Positions 8,031 to 17,824 of a DNA stretch of 39,011 nt are shown here, in pieces. The stretch is taken from assembly GCA_014879875.1 (NCBI GenBank), contig JACSRF010000579.1, forward strand, positions 1 through 39,011, in the 5' to 3' direction. The notes beneath the pieces are model-generated. The model searched no databases and had not been told where the DNA came from. It saw only the letters and a program-made list of their open reading frames with translations. Both the position numbers and the translations under genes were made by a program. The stretch comes from Anaerolinea sp. Lineage in GTDB: Bacteria; Chloroflexota; Anaerolineae; Promineifilales; Promineifilaceae. Position 1 is the first letter of the stretch. Each line of letters begins with the position of its first letter.

Positions 8031-9521
8031 ATGAAAGTAAACCTATCATTAGGGCAGCGGCTGGGGTTTGGATTTTTGCTACTCATCATCCTGGTTATCT
8101 TTACAGCCAGCCTGGGGTTACTATTCTCCCGCTCCATCACCCAAACCAGCGCAACCATCCAGGCAAACACGCAGCTATACCGACAAGCCACACAAATATT
8201 ACAAACCTCGTCCACCATTACATCCATTATTGATCGGATGCTTCTGACCCGCCAAACCGGCGGTATCATTGAAGAACAACTTACCAACAGCCTAAATCAA
8301 CTTGACCAAGAGTTAAATGATCTGACCATCGAGCAATCTCCACTCTATCAGGATAACATTAGGGTTATCGAGTCGTTCGGCGCGCAGTTAGTGACGCTGG
8401 TTGATGAGGCGGTACTGAATGCCCGCAACGGCCGCTGGGCGCAAGCCCAGGTACTCCGCCACACTGAAATCAGTTCCCTGCTGCGCCGTTTTAACGAACA
8501 AATAGGGTTTTTGGCAACCGCCTATCAGACCAGCGTAGACGAGGCGCTCAGTAGTCAGGAAAAGCTACAGCATACGCTGCGCCTTGCCTGGATCATCACC
8601 ACCTTTCTCGCTCTGGGCGGGGGCGCGCCTATCACATTCGCTATCTGGCGCAGCACCACAACCCCCATTAATCAGTTAATCGCTCAAACGCGCCAGGTCA
8701 TGCAGCGCGATTTTCAACCGGTTCCCCCTCTATCACGGCAAGATGAAATCGGCCGTTTGTCCCAGGCATTTGCGCAAATGACTGAGTGGCTTCGTGAATC
8801 TTACCAGGAAATGGAAGAGCGCGTCATGGTGCGCACAGCCGCTCTGTCTACCAGCCTGGAAGTTAGCCAAAGCCTGACAACCATTTTAGACCCGCAGCAG
8901 CTTATTCAAGAAGTGGTAAACCAGGTGCAGACTGGTTTTAATTATTACTACGTCCAAATTTATCTGCTAGACATAAGCAGTGGCGACCTGGTCTTAACCA
9001 GTGGCACAGGACAAGCAGGTCAGTTATTGCAACAGAAAGGGCATCGCATCACACAGGGACGTGGTTTGGTAGGGCGGGCCGCAACCACACAAGAGCCTGT
9101 ATTCATTCCCAATGTCACCGAAGACCCCGCCTGGCTGCCTAATCCACTACTGCCTGAAACACAAACAGAAACGGCCGTGCCCATCCTCTACGGCGACACC
9201 CTGCTGGGGGTGCTGGACGTGCAGCACAACGTCGTCAATGGTCTCTCTGATGAAGATGTGCGCCTCTTGCAGTCGGTCGCCGGCCAGGTAGCAATCGCCC
9301 TCCGCAATGCCCGTCTTTATGATCAGGTACAGCGGCAAGCCGATCAACAAACGATCACCAATGAAATTGGTCGCCAGATTCAGACAGCCACCACCGTGGA
9401 AACCGTTCTGAAAATTGCCACACGCGAATTGACTCAGGCGCTAGGGACGTCCCGCGCCAGCATTGAAATCGGTCGTGATGCAGTTGTCGAAAACGGCCGT
9501 ACCCGTGGAGGAGGGTTCTAA
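8031..9521 (+). CDS. Sensor B: helical-bundle-HAMP-GAF protein without output domain
   Basis: The smallest of the complete sensors (496 aa). TM1 lies at residues 12-33, a helical periplasmic region at 34-182 resembles four-helix-bundle chemoreceptor or TorS-type inputs, and TM2 is at 183-205. HAMP (about 204-257, QDEIGRLSQAFAQM), a coiled coil with EERVMVRTAALSTS, a GAF domain (about 285-428) and the shared terminal module (about 437-482) follow. A GGAG sits 6 bases before the start. No kinase or other output domain is visible. A helical-bundle input is the type known from TorS, which senses through the binding protein TorT, so the adjacent RbsB-like protein is a natural partner (inference). 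Its stop overlaps the next start by one base. Confidence 0.85.
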   Translation: MKVNLSLGQRLGFGFLLLIILVIFTASLGLLFSRSITQTSATIQANTQLYRQATQILQTSSTITSIIDRMLLTRQTGGIIEEQLTNSLNQLDQELNDLTIEQSPLYQDNIRVIESFGAQLVTLVDEAVLNARNGRWAQAQVLRHTEISSLLRRFNEQIGFLATAYQTSVDEALSSQEKLQHTLRLAWIITTFLALGGGAPITFAIWRSTTTPINQLIAQTRQVMQRDFQPVPPLSRQDEIGRLSQAFAQMTEWLRESYQEMEERVMVRTAALSTSLEVSQSLTTILDPQQLIQEVVNQVQTGFNYYYVQIYLLDISSGDLVLTSGTGQAGQLLQQKGHRITQGRGLVGRAATTQEPVFIPNVTEDPAWLPNPLLPETQTETAVPILYGDTLLGVLDVQHNVVNGLSDEDVRLLQSVAGQVAIALRNARLYDQVQRQADQQTITNEIGRQIQTATTVETVLKIATRELTQALGTSRASIEIGRDAVVENGRTRGGGF

Positions 9522-12019
9522 TGTTCAAGCGGCTCCTATTATTCCTAAAAGCCCCTGTTTATGAAGATGAACACAAGACCAGAATTGCTCGTCTGTTGAA
9601 CACTATCCTCTTGTCTATTATTGGGTTGCTTACTGCCTTTTGGTCTATCCGCTTACTGACTGATTATAGTCAAGTGACAGATAGCAATATGCTCGTGCTA
9701 GTTGGTCTTGACATTTTAATGATAGCCCTTTTGGCTATTATGCGGCGCGGCTACGTTCAACCTACCATCTACATCCTGATAATCGCTGGCTGGATGGGTG
9801 TTACGGTGATGGCCTGGCAAGCTGACGGCGTTAAAGATTCCGTCATGTTGGTTTACACCATAATTATTTTGTTAGCCAGTTTGCTTTCCGGGTGGCGTCT
9901 TGCCCTCGCATTTGTTGGATTAATAATCGTCACCGGCTGGGGATTGGCTTATGCAGAATTGCTAGGTCACATCGTGCCCTCTACAACCGATCCTACGGCC
10001 CTGATGATTGATTACACATTCATCTTTGCCCTGACCGGTGTTTTGATTTACTTACTGGCACACAACTTGTACCGTGCCCTGGATGAGACGAACATGAGCA
10101 ACCGTTCGCTCAAATTGTTAAATGAGGAGATAGAAGTGCGCGTCGCCGAACGCACCCGCGATCTGGCGTTGGCGGTGGAAATAGGGCGCAGCCTGGCCCG
10201 TGTGCATGATCTGAATGCACTCCTGCAGGAAGCAGCAGAGTTGATTTATGATCGCTTTAACCTGTATCACGTCCAAATTTACCTGGCTGACAGCGCGCAA
10301 AAAACTTTAATTCTGCGCGCCGGTACAGGACAGGCTGCCAGCCAACTCCTGAGCCGCCGCCACAGCCTGGCTATTGCCGCTGATTCCATTAACGGCAGCG
10401 CGGCCCTGAATAAAAAATCGGTCATCGTCACCGACACGCGCACAAACCCCCTCTTTCGCCCCAACCCCCTGCTGCCTGAAACGCGCGCCGAAATGGCCGT
10501 CCCCCTACTCATCGGCGACCGCGTACTGGGAGTTTTGGATTTACAAAGCACAGCGTCTAACAACCTGACAGAAGAGGCGCTGCTCGCTTTTGCAACCGTA
10601 TCCAGCCAATTAGCGATTGCCATTGACAACGCCAATCTCTTCACAGTCGCCAGCCAGGCGCGGACCGAAGCAGAGTCTTACTTACAACGATTAACCCGCA
10701 CAGGTTGGGCAGATTATCTGGATGCCATTAACCGTGAAGAAAAGCTGGCCTATGTCTATGACGCCACGACCGACACCGCCACGTTGTCGCCCGGGGTCGT
10801 GCCCATTTCTGCCGACAGGAACGCGCTGCAGCTGCCCATTACCGTTGCCAACGAGCCTATTGGCATCATTCAAGTAGAGGTAGATGATGACCGCCACTGG
10901 ACAGAGGATACGATCTCGATCGTCGCGACGGTGGCGCAGCAAGTGGCGCAGCAGGTAGAAAACCTGCGCCTGCTAGAGGAAGCACAGCGCTACCGCGCCG
11001 AAGCGGAAACGGCCGTGCGTCGTATGGCGCATGAAGGGTGGCAGGCATATACCCAGGATAAAACAGAGATAGCCATGGGCTATCTCTACGATCAGAACCA
11101 GGTGCGCCCCCTGTCGCCCGACACTCCCGGCAGCGATGCCCCTACCCTGGAACAAGCCCTGCAAGTGCGCGGCGAAACCATCGGCAGCCTGGCGCTGCAT
11201 GGCGTTGACCCCACGCCCGAAACGGTCGAACTGCTGCAACTGGTCAGCGCCCGCCTCAGCGACCACCTGGAAAACCTGCGCCTGAGCGCGCAAACAGAAC
11301 AATCGCTGGCGGAAACGGCTGATCAAGCGCGCCGCCTGGCGCTGCTCAACGAAGCCAGCAGCCGGTTAGTCACAGCCATGGAAGAGAGCGAAATCATCCA
11401 GGTGGCCGTCACCTATGCGCTGCGCCTATTCGACGCACCGGGCACAACGTTAGCGCTGCTAAATCCGGCCACCCAGATGTTGGAGGTGTACGGGTCAGGC
11501 GATACGCCTGACCACGTGATCTTGATGCAAACAATGCCCGCCACCCTGGAAGGCACAACGACCACAACGGCTATGCGTGGCGGGGAGCTGGTTTACATCC
11601 CCGATTTACGCCAGGATCACCACAGCGAAAGCGCACAGTTGGCAGCCATGGGGCTGCGCGCCATCCTGTCGGCCCCCCTGCTGACGCGGCGCGGCGCCAT
11701 CGGCACGCTTAACATCGCCAGCCCGGAAGTTCATGCCTTCGGCAAGGCGCGGCTGCAAAATTTGATAATCCAGTTCGCCGCCCTGTTGGCCGCCACCATT
11801 GACGAACGTCGTCTGCTGACCGCAGCGCAAAGCCAGGCGGAAAAGGAACGGGTGGTCAACGCAATCAGCCAGCGCATCCAAAGCACGCTGACGATGGAAG
11901 AGGCCCTGCAAACGGCCGTTACCGAACTAGGGCAAGCGTTACAAACCCGCTACACGCAAATAGCCATCAACCCTACCCAGACAAACGGGCGCAACGAGGT
12001 ATTGCAGGAATCAACATGA
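9521..12019 (+). CDS. Sensor C: 6TM multi-GAF protein without HAMP or output domain
   Basis: Six membrane helices (about residues 24-180) with almost no periplasmic loops, then a coiled coil (185-217), GAF1 (about 230-375), two compact degenerate GAF repeats with a GW signature (about 387-484 RTGW, and 497-590 HEGW), GAF2 (about 615-760) and the shared terminal module (about 772-815). The N-terminal 100 residues are clearly related to those of sensor G (RIARLLN against RIARILN). There is no HAMP, so the signal would pass directly from the helices to the coiled coil. The GGAGGAGGG at 9507-9515 is a strong ribosome site, and the start is fused to the stop of sensor B as TAATG. No catalytic domain is seen. 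It is translated together with sensor B and may form a complex with it (inference). Confidence 0.85.
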   Translation: MFKRLLLFLKAPVYEDEHKTRIARLLNTILLSIIGLLTAFWSIRLLTDYSQVTDSNMLVLVGLDILMIALLAIMRRGYVQPTIYILIIAGWMGVTVMAWQADGVKDSVMLVYTIIILLASLLSGWRLALAFVGLIIVTGWGLAYAELLGHIVPSTTDPTALMIDYTFIFALTGVLIYLLAHNLYRALDETNMSNRSLKLLNEEIEVRVAERTRDLALAVEIGRSLARVHDLNALLQEAAELIYDRFNLYHVQIYLADSAQKTLILRAGTGQAASQLLSRRHSLAIAADSINGSAALNKKSVIVTDTRTNPLFRPNPLLPETRAEMAVPLLIGDRVLGVLDLQSTASNNLTEEALLAFATVSSQLAIAIDNANLFTVASQARTEAESYLQRLTRTGWADYLDAINREEKLAYVYDATTDTATLSPGVVPISADRNALQLPITVANEPIGIIQVEVDDDRHWTEDTISIVATVAQQVAQQVENLRLLEEAQRYRAEAETAVRRMAHEGWQAYTQDKTEIAMGYLYDQNQVRPLSPDTPGSDAPTLEQALQVRGETIGSLALHGVDPTPETVELLQLVSARLSDHLENLRLSAQTEQSLAETADQARRLALLNEASSRLVTAMEESEIIQVAVTYALRLFDAPGTTLALLNPATQMLEVYGSGDTPDHVILMQTMPATLEGTTTTTAMRGGELVYIPDLRQDHHSESAQLAAMGLRAILSAPLLTRRGAIGTLNIASPEVHAFGKARLQNLIIQFAALLAATIDERRLLTAAQSQAEKERVVNAISQRIQSTLTMEEALQTAVTELGQALQTRYTQIAINPTQTNGRNEVLQEST

Positions 12020-13899
12020 CCAGGCACAATCGTTTCACCAACCCGCCGCAAAACCGGTTCATGATGCTGCTAACCACCCTCTTGTTAGCAAGCATCCTGC
12101 TTCTGTCTTCACCAGGGATCGCCATCCACGCTTTTAGCAATACCCCCATCTTGGGCAAACCAGTTTATTATCCCAAGGCCAAAATAAGCGCGCCCCTACC
12201 TGCGCAGGCGTTCTTTCCCACCTATCAGCCAACAACCACACAAATGCACACGGCCGTTCAAGCCCCCATCATCGAACCGTATGAAAGCGCCATTCAAAAA
12301 TGGGTAGACGAATTCCAACCATCCACCCTGTCACGCGCCGCAATGGTCGCCGAACTGCGCTGGTTTGCGGCAACGGCCGCCCCCTTCCGTGGCCGCACCA
12401 TTCGCGTCGTTGCCGAAGACATCAAAACCCACTTCTGGGAACGCGACGTGCTGGCGCAGGCGTTCACCGAAATCACCGGCATCCACGTCATCTTCGACGT
12501 TGTTGGCGAAGGAACCGTCGTCGAGCGCATCACTGAACAATTGCGCACCGGCCGCATCATCTACGACATCTACGTTAACGACGCTGACCTGGTAGGAACC
12601 CATCTGCGCAGCCAGGGCGTCGTCAACCTCACCGAGTACATGGCTGGCGAAGGCGCGCCCTACACCAACCCCACCCTCGACCTGGAAGACTTTCTCAATC
12701 TGGAATTCGGCCAGGATTACGACGGCAACCAACTGCAACTGCCCGACCAACAATTCGCCAACCTCTACTGGTTCCGCTACGACTGGTTCACCCGCCCCGA
12801 CCTGCAAGCCGCCTTTCGCGCCGAATATGGTTACGAACTCGGCGTGCCCATCAATTGGGCCGCCTACGAAGATATTGCCGAATTTTTCACCGGCCGCGAA
12901 ATTGACGGCCAGATCGTCTATGGGCATCTTGACTATGGCAAAAAATCACCATCGTTAGGCTGGCGCTTCACCGACGCCTGGCTCTCCATCGCCGGCGTGG
13001 GTGACGTTGGCCTGCCCAACGGCCTGCCCGTAGACGAATGGGGCATCCGCGTGGAAGACCGCGTGCCCGTCGGCGCATCCGTCGCGCGCGGCGGCGCGGC
13101 CAATGGACCGGCCGCCGTCTACGCCCTCACCAAATATATCGAGTGGCTCAACAGCTATGCCCCCCCAGAAGCGATCACCTGGGAATGGGTAGACGCCGGG
13201 CCAATGGCCGCGCGCGGCAACATCGCCCAACGCATCTTCCAATACGTCACCTGGCTCTCGGCCGATGAGTTTCACGAACCGGGCAGCCCTGTCGTTGGCG
13301 CTGATGGCAAGCCGTTATGGCGCGTGGCCCCGACGCCACACGGCCGTTACTGGGACGAAGGCATGAAAGTCGGCTACCAGGACGCCGGCAGTTGGACCAT
13401 CCCGCAAAATGTGCGCGGCCAACGCCGCGCCATGGCCTGGCTCTGGGCGCAATTCGCCGTCTCCAAAACAGTCGCCCTGGAAAAATTCCTGGTTGGCGGC
13501 ACGCCCGTACGCCGCTCCACCGTCTTCGCCGACTACATCACCGAACGCATTGATAATTGGGGTGGACTGATTGAATTTTATCGCTCCAGCGACGAGACGA
13601 AATGGACAGACACCGGCCCTAACGTCCCTGACTATCCCCGGCTCTCCGCCATCTGGTGGCCAAACATCGCCAGAGCCATTGCCGGAGACCTGACGCCACA
13701 GCAGGCTATGGACGCCATCGCCCAGCAAATGGACGACGCGATGAGCAAAATGCGCATGACCGTTTATTCACCCGTCCTCAACCCAATCCAGGACGAAGCG
13801 TATTGGCTGGCACAGCCCGGCGCGCCCAAACCAGAACGGCCGCCCGAAACGCCACAGACAATTCCCTACGACGAATTGATCAAACAGTGGCAGCAATAA
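12016..13899 (+). CDS. GlpV-like family 1 solute-binding protein
   Basis: A 627-residue exported protein with a hydrophobic leader (about residues 16-38) and no clear lipobox. From about residue 124 it matches, from memory, the large binding proteins of the glycerol ABC importer (GlpV of GlpSTPQUV): TIRVVAEDIKTH (about 128), QLPDQQFANLYWFRYDWF (about 241-258), DYGKKSPSLGWRFTDAWL (about 307-324), GLPNGLPVDEWGIRVE (about 333-348) and VGYQDAGSWTIP (about 485). The N-terminal extension before the conserved part is longer than usual. No glpS/T/P/Q-like transporter genes are nearby. The start overlaps the stop of sensor C (ATGA), with AGGA 6 bases upstream. It precedes four sensors (D-G), for which it may be the ligand receptor (inference). 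Confidence 0.85.
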   Translation: MTRHNRFTNPPQNRFMMLLTTLLLASILLLSSPGIAIHAFSNTPILGKPVYYPKAKISAPLPAQAFFPTYQPTTTQMHTAVQAPIIEPYESAIQKWVDEFQPSTLSRAAMVAELRWFAATAAPFRGRTIRVVAEDIKTHFWERDVLAQAFTEITGIHVIFDVVGEGTVVERITEQLRTGRIIYDIYVNDADLVGTHLRSQGVVNLTEYMAGEGAPYTNPTLDLEDFLNLEFGQDYDGNQLQLPDQQFANLYWFRYDWFTRPDLQAAFRAEYGYELGVPINWAAYEDIAEFFTGREIDGQIVYGHLDYGKKSPSLGWRFTDAWLSIAGVGDVGLPNGLPVDEWGIRVEDRVPVGASVARGGAANGPAAVYALTKYIEWLNSYAPPEAITWEWVDAGPMAARGNIAQRIFQYVTWLSADEFHEPGSPVVGADGKPLWRVAPTPHGRYWDEGMKVGYQDAGSWTIPQNVRGQRRAMAWLWAQFAVSKTVALEKFLVGGTPVRRSTVFADYITERIDNWGGLIEFYRSSDETKWTDTGPNVPDYPRLSAIWWPNIARAIAGDLTPQQAMDAIAQQMDDAMSKMRMTVYSPVLNPIQDEAYWLAQPGAPKPERPPETPQTIPYDELIKQWQQ

Positions 13900-13914
13900 A
13901 CAGAGGGTCCGATT

Positions 13915-16900
13915 ATGGCTAACTTCAGCATAGACAAAAAAATCCTGTTCCTGGTGGGCGGCATCTTCATCCTCTTCGTCATCGCCCTTACCGGGCTGAT
14001 CACCACCACCAGCATCAACAACCTCACCCAGGTTAAACAGGGGGAGTTAGACCGCGCGTCACGCATTCTAGCCAGCCGCATCGCCGACATGGAACAGAAT
14101 GCCGTTCTGGCTGTACGTAATTTTGAAGAAAACGAAAAGTTTGCCGAAGAATTAAAGCTGTTAACCAATTTTGGTCCATACTATGCTGACCCTGGCTCTT
14201 ACTTTCTCTCTGACTACCTGACTGCCCAGACGCCCATTGAAAGCGCCGACCAAATCTATGCCTTACGCGCCCAACTAACGCTGGTTCAGCTCCTACAATC
14301 TATTCAACGGATCAACAACCTGACAAGCATCAGCTTTTATGCGCTGCCACCTTTTGACCTTGCCCCCGACCTTGCCCCCGTCTTAGTCCTGCGCCTGGAC
14401 GAAACCAGCATTGATGTGACCCGATTCACCCAAAAAGGCAATACCGATTCACGACTTGTCTATCAAATTACCAAAGCTGATTTTGTACCGCCATCTCCTG
14501 ACTATTTCGACATCAGTTCGGCCTACTCCGCGCCTCCAGAACAGTTTTTTAGCGAAACGGGATTTGCCCCAACAACGGCCGCTTTGCCCGATGAATTTTT
14601 CCCCCAATCCTGGCAAAAGGCAGATGAACCCCGGTCAGAAATCATCATTAAAGATGGTATTCCCGTCTTACAAACCTGGTATCCAGTGACCATCGCCATT
14701 CCACACCCAGAAACCTGGGAAGAAACGGCCGAACCGGTGGGATTGGCGCTGGTTGAACAAAAATTAGACACGACCGCCCTCAACCTGTTACAAGAACAGC
14801 TAGGCCTGGACGTTGGGTTATCCCAAGACGGCCGTTTATTGCTCACCACGTTAGACAACACAGCGCCGTCTGACGCCGCGCCCAGGCTTTTACCCACAAC
14901 AAACCGCATTGAGTTTGCCGACGGTGAATTCTTCTTCCGACAACACCCAATCACCCTATCAAACTCCCAAAGCACAAACCTGACCGCGCTCGTTTTTAAC
15001 CCACTGTCCGAATTGACTGCCCTTACCTCCCTCTTACCGCGTCAAATTGGCTTAACGGCCGTCATCACCATGATCCTCGCCGGCCTGCTCGTCTACTTCA
15101 CCATTCGTTACGTCGTGACACGGCCGTTAGCCACCTTACTGGGCAGCGTCCAACAAATCACGGCCGGCGATTTAACCCAGATCGTCCAGGTCAAATCCCA
15201 AGACGAACTGGGCACATTAGCCGTTGCCTTTAACAGCATGACCACCCAACTTAGAGACCTGGTGAGCACCTTGGAACAACGTGTCGCCGGACGTACCCGG
15301 GCCTTAGCGACCAGCGCCGAAATCAGCCGCAGCCTCTCCACTATTTTAGACACAAACCAACTCATTCAAGAAGTCGTCACCCAAATTCAACAAGCCTTTC
15401 AACTCTACCACGTTCATATTTACCTTTTTGACGAAGCGCAAGAAAAGCTGGTCATGGTTGGGGGTACAGGACAAGCCAGCGCGACAATGCTGGCGCAAGG
15501 ACACGCCATCGCCAAAGGCATCGGGTTAGTCGGACAGGCAGCAGACAGGCAAACGGCCATCTTCGTCTCCGACGTTATGAAAAACCCCAACTGGCTGCCA
15601 AACCCACTCTTGCCGGCAACCAAAGCAGAAGTGGCTATCCCCATCATGCTGCGCCAACGTATGCTCGGCGTTTTAGATGTACAACACAATGAACTAGGCG
15701 TACTCAACGAAGAAAATGTCGAACTGCTGCAATCCATCGCCAACCAGGTCGCCATCGCCTTGCAAAATGCGCGCCAATACAAAACCGTGCAAGAATCGCA
15801 GCAAGACATCCGCGAACGTGAAACTCTGCTGCGCACCATCATTGATTCCACCCCTGACTGGATTTTTGTCAAAGATATCAACCACCGCTATCTGCTGGCT
15901 AACCAGGGCTATGCCAACTCCTTCCACATGTCGCCCGATAATTTCATCGGTAGAAACGACCTGGACATCGGTTTCCCACAAGAAATCGTCAAAGGCAACG
16001 CAGAAAAAGGCATTCGCGGTTTCTGGGCCGATGATCGGGAAATTATGGATAGCGGGCAAATGAAGGTGATTCCCGAAGAACCGGCCGTCGTAGATGGGCA
16101 GCCACGTGTGCTCAGTGCCATTAAAGCGCCGCTACGCAACGCGACGGGGGAAATTACCGGACTGGTTGGCTTTGTTCACGATATTACCAATCTAAAACAA
16201 GCAGAAGCGACCTTAGCGAAACAGGCTAACGCTCTGGCGGCCGTCGCCGAGGTCAGCACAGCCGCCGCGACCATCTTACAACCCGACCACCTGCTGCAAG
16301 ACGTGATAGACCTGACCAAAGAACGTTTCGCCCTTTACCATGCGCACATCTTCCTGCTTGATGAGAACCAAAGAACATTGACGTTGACAGCCGGCGCCGG
16401 CGACGTCGGGCGGCAAATGGTCGCCGAAGGGCGGCGCATCTCCTTCACCGCGCAAGGGTCCCTGATTGCCACAGTCGCGCGCGAGCGGCAAGGCGCCATC
16501 CGCAACTATGAGGCGGAGGGAGAAGGCTTCATGCCTCATCCCTTACTGCTAAACACTCGCGCCGAAATGGCCGTGCCCATCATCCTGGGCGAGACGGTCC
16601 TGGGCGTGCTGGACGTGCGCGCCGCCACGGTGAACCACTTTGACGCCGCCGACTTACAGACCTTCACCTCCCTGGCGGCGCAAATCGCCGTCGCCTTGCA
16701 AAATGCGCGCTCCTTCGCCCAGGCAGAAGAAGCGGTCAACCGGTTGAATATATTGACCCGCCGCCTCACCCGTGAAGGATGGGACAACACCCTGCGCTTG
16801 CAACCAGGCGGCCGTTTAGCTTATGGCTACGACTTGCAGCGCGTGACGCCGCTGGGGGCAGACGCGCTGCAAGAAGACGCGCCGACCGGCGCCACGCTGG

Positions 16901-17787
16901 TACAGCCGCTGCAAGTACACGGAGAAGAGATTGGCGCGCTGGCGCTAACCAATCCCGGCCAGTTCGCCGCCGAAGCCCGCGAAATCATTGCGACCGTTAG
17001 CGCGCGGCTCAGCGCCCACATTGAAAATCTGCGCTTGAGCGAGCAGACAGAGCGGGCGCTGACGATGACCGAGACGTTATACGCCGGCAGCGACCGCGTC
17101 GTCCGCGCCACCACCATTGGCGAAGTGCTCGCGGCGGTTACTGAGTCTACAATTCTGAAACAGTTTACGCTCAACAGCATTCACCTTTTTGACCACCCCT
17201 GGGAAGACATACCGCCTGCCGAGTTTATACTGGCAGCCCATTATGGCGATGCCCCAGATATGCTGGCAAGCGACAGGCAACCCTTCAACACGATGCCCTT
17301 TGCGCAACTCATGAAGCGGGATGAGATCGTTATCGTGGAAGACCTGCGCACAGACGCGCGCCTTGACGAAGACACACACGCCCTACTTGAACAACTGCAC
17401 ATCCGCAGCGCCATTTTCTTTCCACTGATCGTCGGCGATCAATGGTTTGGCGTGCTGATCGCCAATCATACCGCGCCCATAACTATCGGCGCAGAAGATA
17501 TTCGTCAGATTAGTAGTCTGACAGACCAGGCGGCCGTGGTAATCCAAAGCCTAAACCTGTATGAAGAAGCGCAAACGCGCGCGCAACGGGAACGGCTGCT
17601 GCGCGAAGTGTCTGACCGCATTTATGCCGCGCCCGACATGGAAAGCGTGCTGCGCACCACCGCGCGCGAATTACAGCGCATCATGGGTCTAGAAAGCTTT
17701 GCCTACATGGACAGCGCCAACGCAGCCACCCCAGTTGTTGACCAACCCCCTGCGCCAACCAATGGGCACAAGCAGGACAAACAATGA
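13915..17787 (+). CDS. Sensor D: HAMP-GAF-PAS-GAF membrane protein with unrecognised periplasmic domain
   Basis: 1290 residues. TM1 is at 9-31, a large periplasmic region (32-373) that I cannot assign follows, and TM2 is at 376-400. Then come HAMP (about 400-450, DELGTLAVAFNSM), GAF1 (about 480-622), PAS (about 636-764, DWIFVKD and GFVHDIT), GAF2 (about 780-935), a compact GW-type GAF (about 947-1045, TREGW), GAF3 (about 1058-1218) and the shared terminal module (about 1223-1265). Its PAS is a close copy of one in sensor F. The periplasmic part is probably a divergent double Cache, judging from its size and position. AGAGGG lies 7 bases before the start, and 15 bases separate it from the GlpV-like gene. 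No output domain is found. Confidence 0.85.
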   Translation: MANFSIDKKILFLVGGIFILFVIALTGLITTTSINNLTQVKQGELDRASRILASRIADMEQNAVLAVRNFEENEKFAEELKLLTNFGPYYADPGSYFLSDYLTAQTPIESADQIYALRAQLTLVQLLQSIQRINNLTSISFYALPPFDLAPDLAPVLVLRLDETSIDVTRFTQKGNTDSRLVYQITKADFVPPSPDYFDISSAYSAPPEQFFSETGFAPTTAALPDEFFPQSWQKADEPRSEIIIKDGIPVLQTWYPVTIAIPHPETWEETAEPVGLALVEQKLDTTALNLLQEQLGLDVGLSQDGRLLLTTLDNTAPSDAAPRLLPTTNRIEFADGEFFFRQHPITLSNSQSTNLTALVFNPLSELTALTSLLPRQIGLTAVITMILAGLLVYFTIRYVVTRPLATLLGSVQQITAGDLTQIVQVKSQDELGTLAVAFNSMTTQLRDLVSTLEQRVAGRTRALATSAEISRSLSTILDTNQLIQEVVTQIQQAFQLYHVHIYLFDEAQEKLVMVGGTGQASATMLAQGHAIAKGIGLVGQAADRQTAIFVSDVMKNPNWLPNPLLPATKAEVAIPIMLRQRMLGVLDVQHNELGVLNEENVELLQSIANQVAIALQNARQYKTVQESQQDIRERETLLRTIIDSTPDWIFVKDINHRYLLANQGYANSFHMSPDNFIGRNDLDIGFPQEIVKGNAEKGIRGFWADDREIMDSGQMKVIPEEPAVVDGQPRVLSAIKAPLRNATGEITGLVGFVHDITNLKQAEATLAKQANALAAVAEVSTAAATILQPDHLLQDVIDLTKERFALYHAHIFLLDENQRTLTLTAGAGDVGRQMVAEGRRISFTAQGSLIATVARERQGAIRNYEAEGEGFMPHPLLLNTRAEMAVPIILGETVLGVLDVRAATVNHFDAADLQTFTSLAAQIAVALQNARSFAQAEEAVNRLNILTRRLTREGWDNTLRLQPGGRLAYGYDLQRVTPLGADALQEDAPTGATLVQPLQVHGEEIGALALTNPGQFAAEAREIIATVSARLSAHIENLRLSEQTERALTMTETLYAGSDRVVRATTIGEVLAAVTESTILKQFTLNSIHLFDHPWEDIPPAEFILAAHYGDAPDMLASDRQPFNTMPFAQLMKRDEIVIVEDLRTDARLDEDTHALLEQLHIRSAIFFPLIVGDQWFGVLIANHTAPITIGAEDIRQISSLTDQAAVVIQSLNLYEEAQTRAQRERLLREVSDRIYAAPDMESVLRTTARELQRIMGLESFAYMDSANAATPVVDQPPAPTNGHKQDKQ

Positions 17788-17824
17788 TGATCAACCCAAC
17801 TCGTCTTATCTCGAGGAAACAGCG

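Noticed and set aside
10679-11290. Repetitive DNA that might suggest a repeat array or CRISPR
   Set aside because: The repetition is at protein-domain level (paralogous GAF blocks) with no short identical repeats and spacers. No CRISPR array or cas gene is present.
17699-17824. N-terminal extension of sensor E overlapping sensor D
   Set aside because: The extension lies in the coding region of sensor D, has no signal or membrane features and reads as low-complexity sequence. The ATG at 17825 has a good ribosome site and starts right at the membrane leader.
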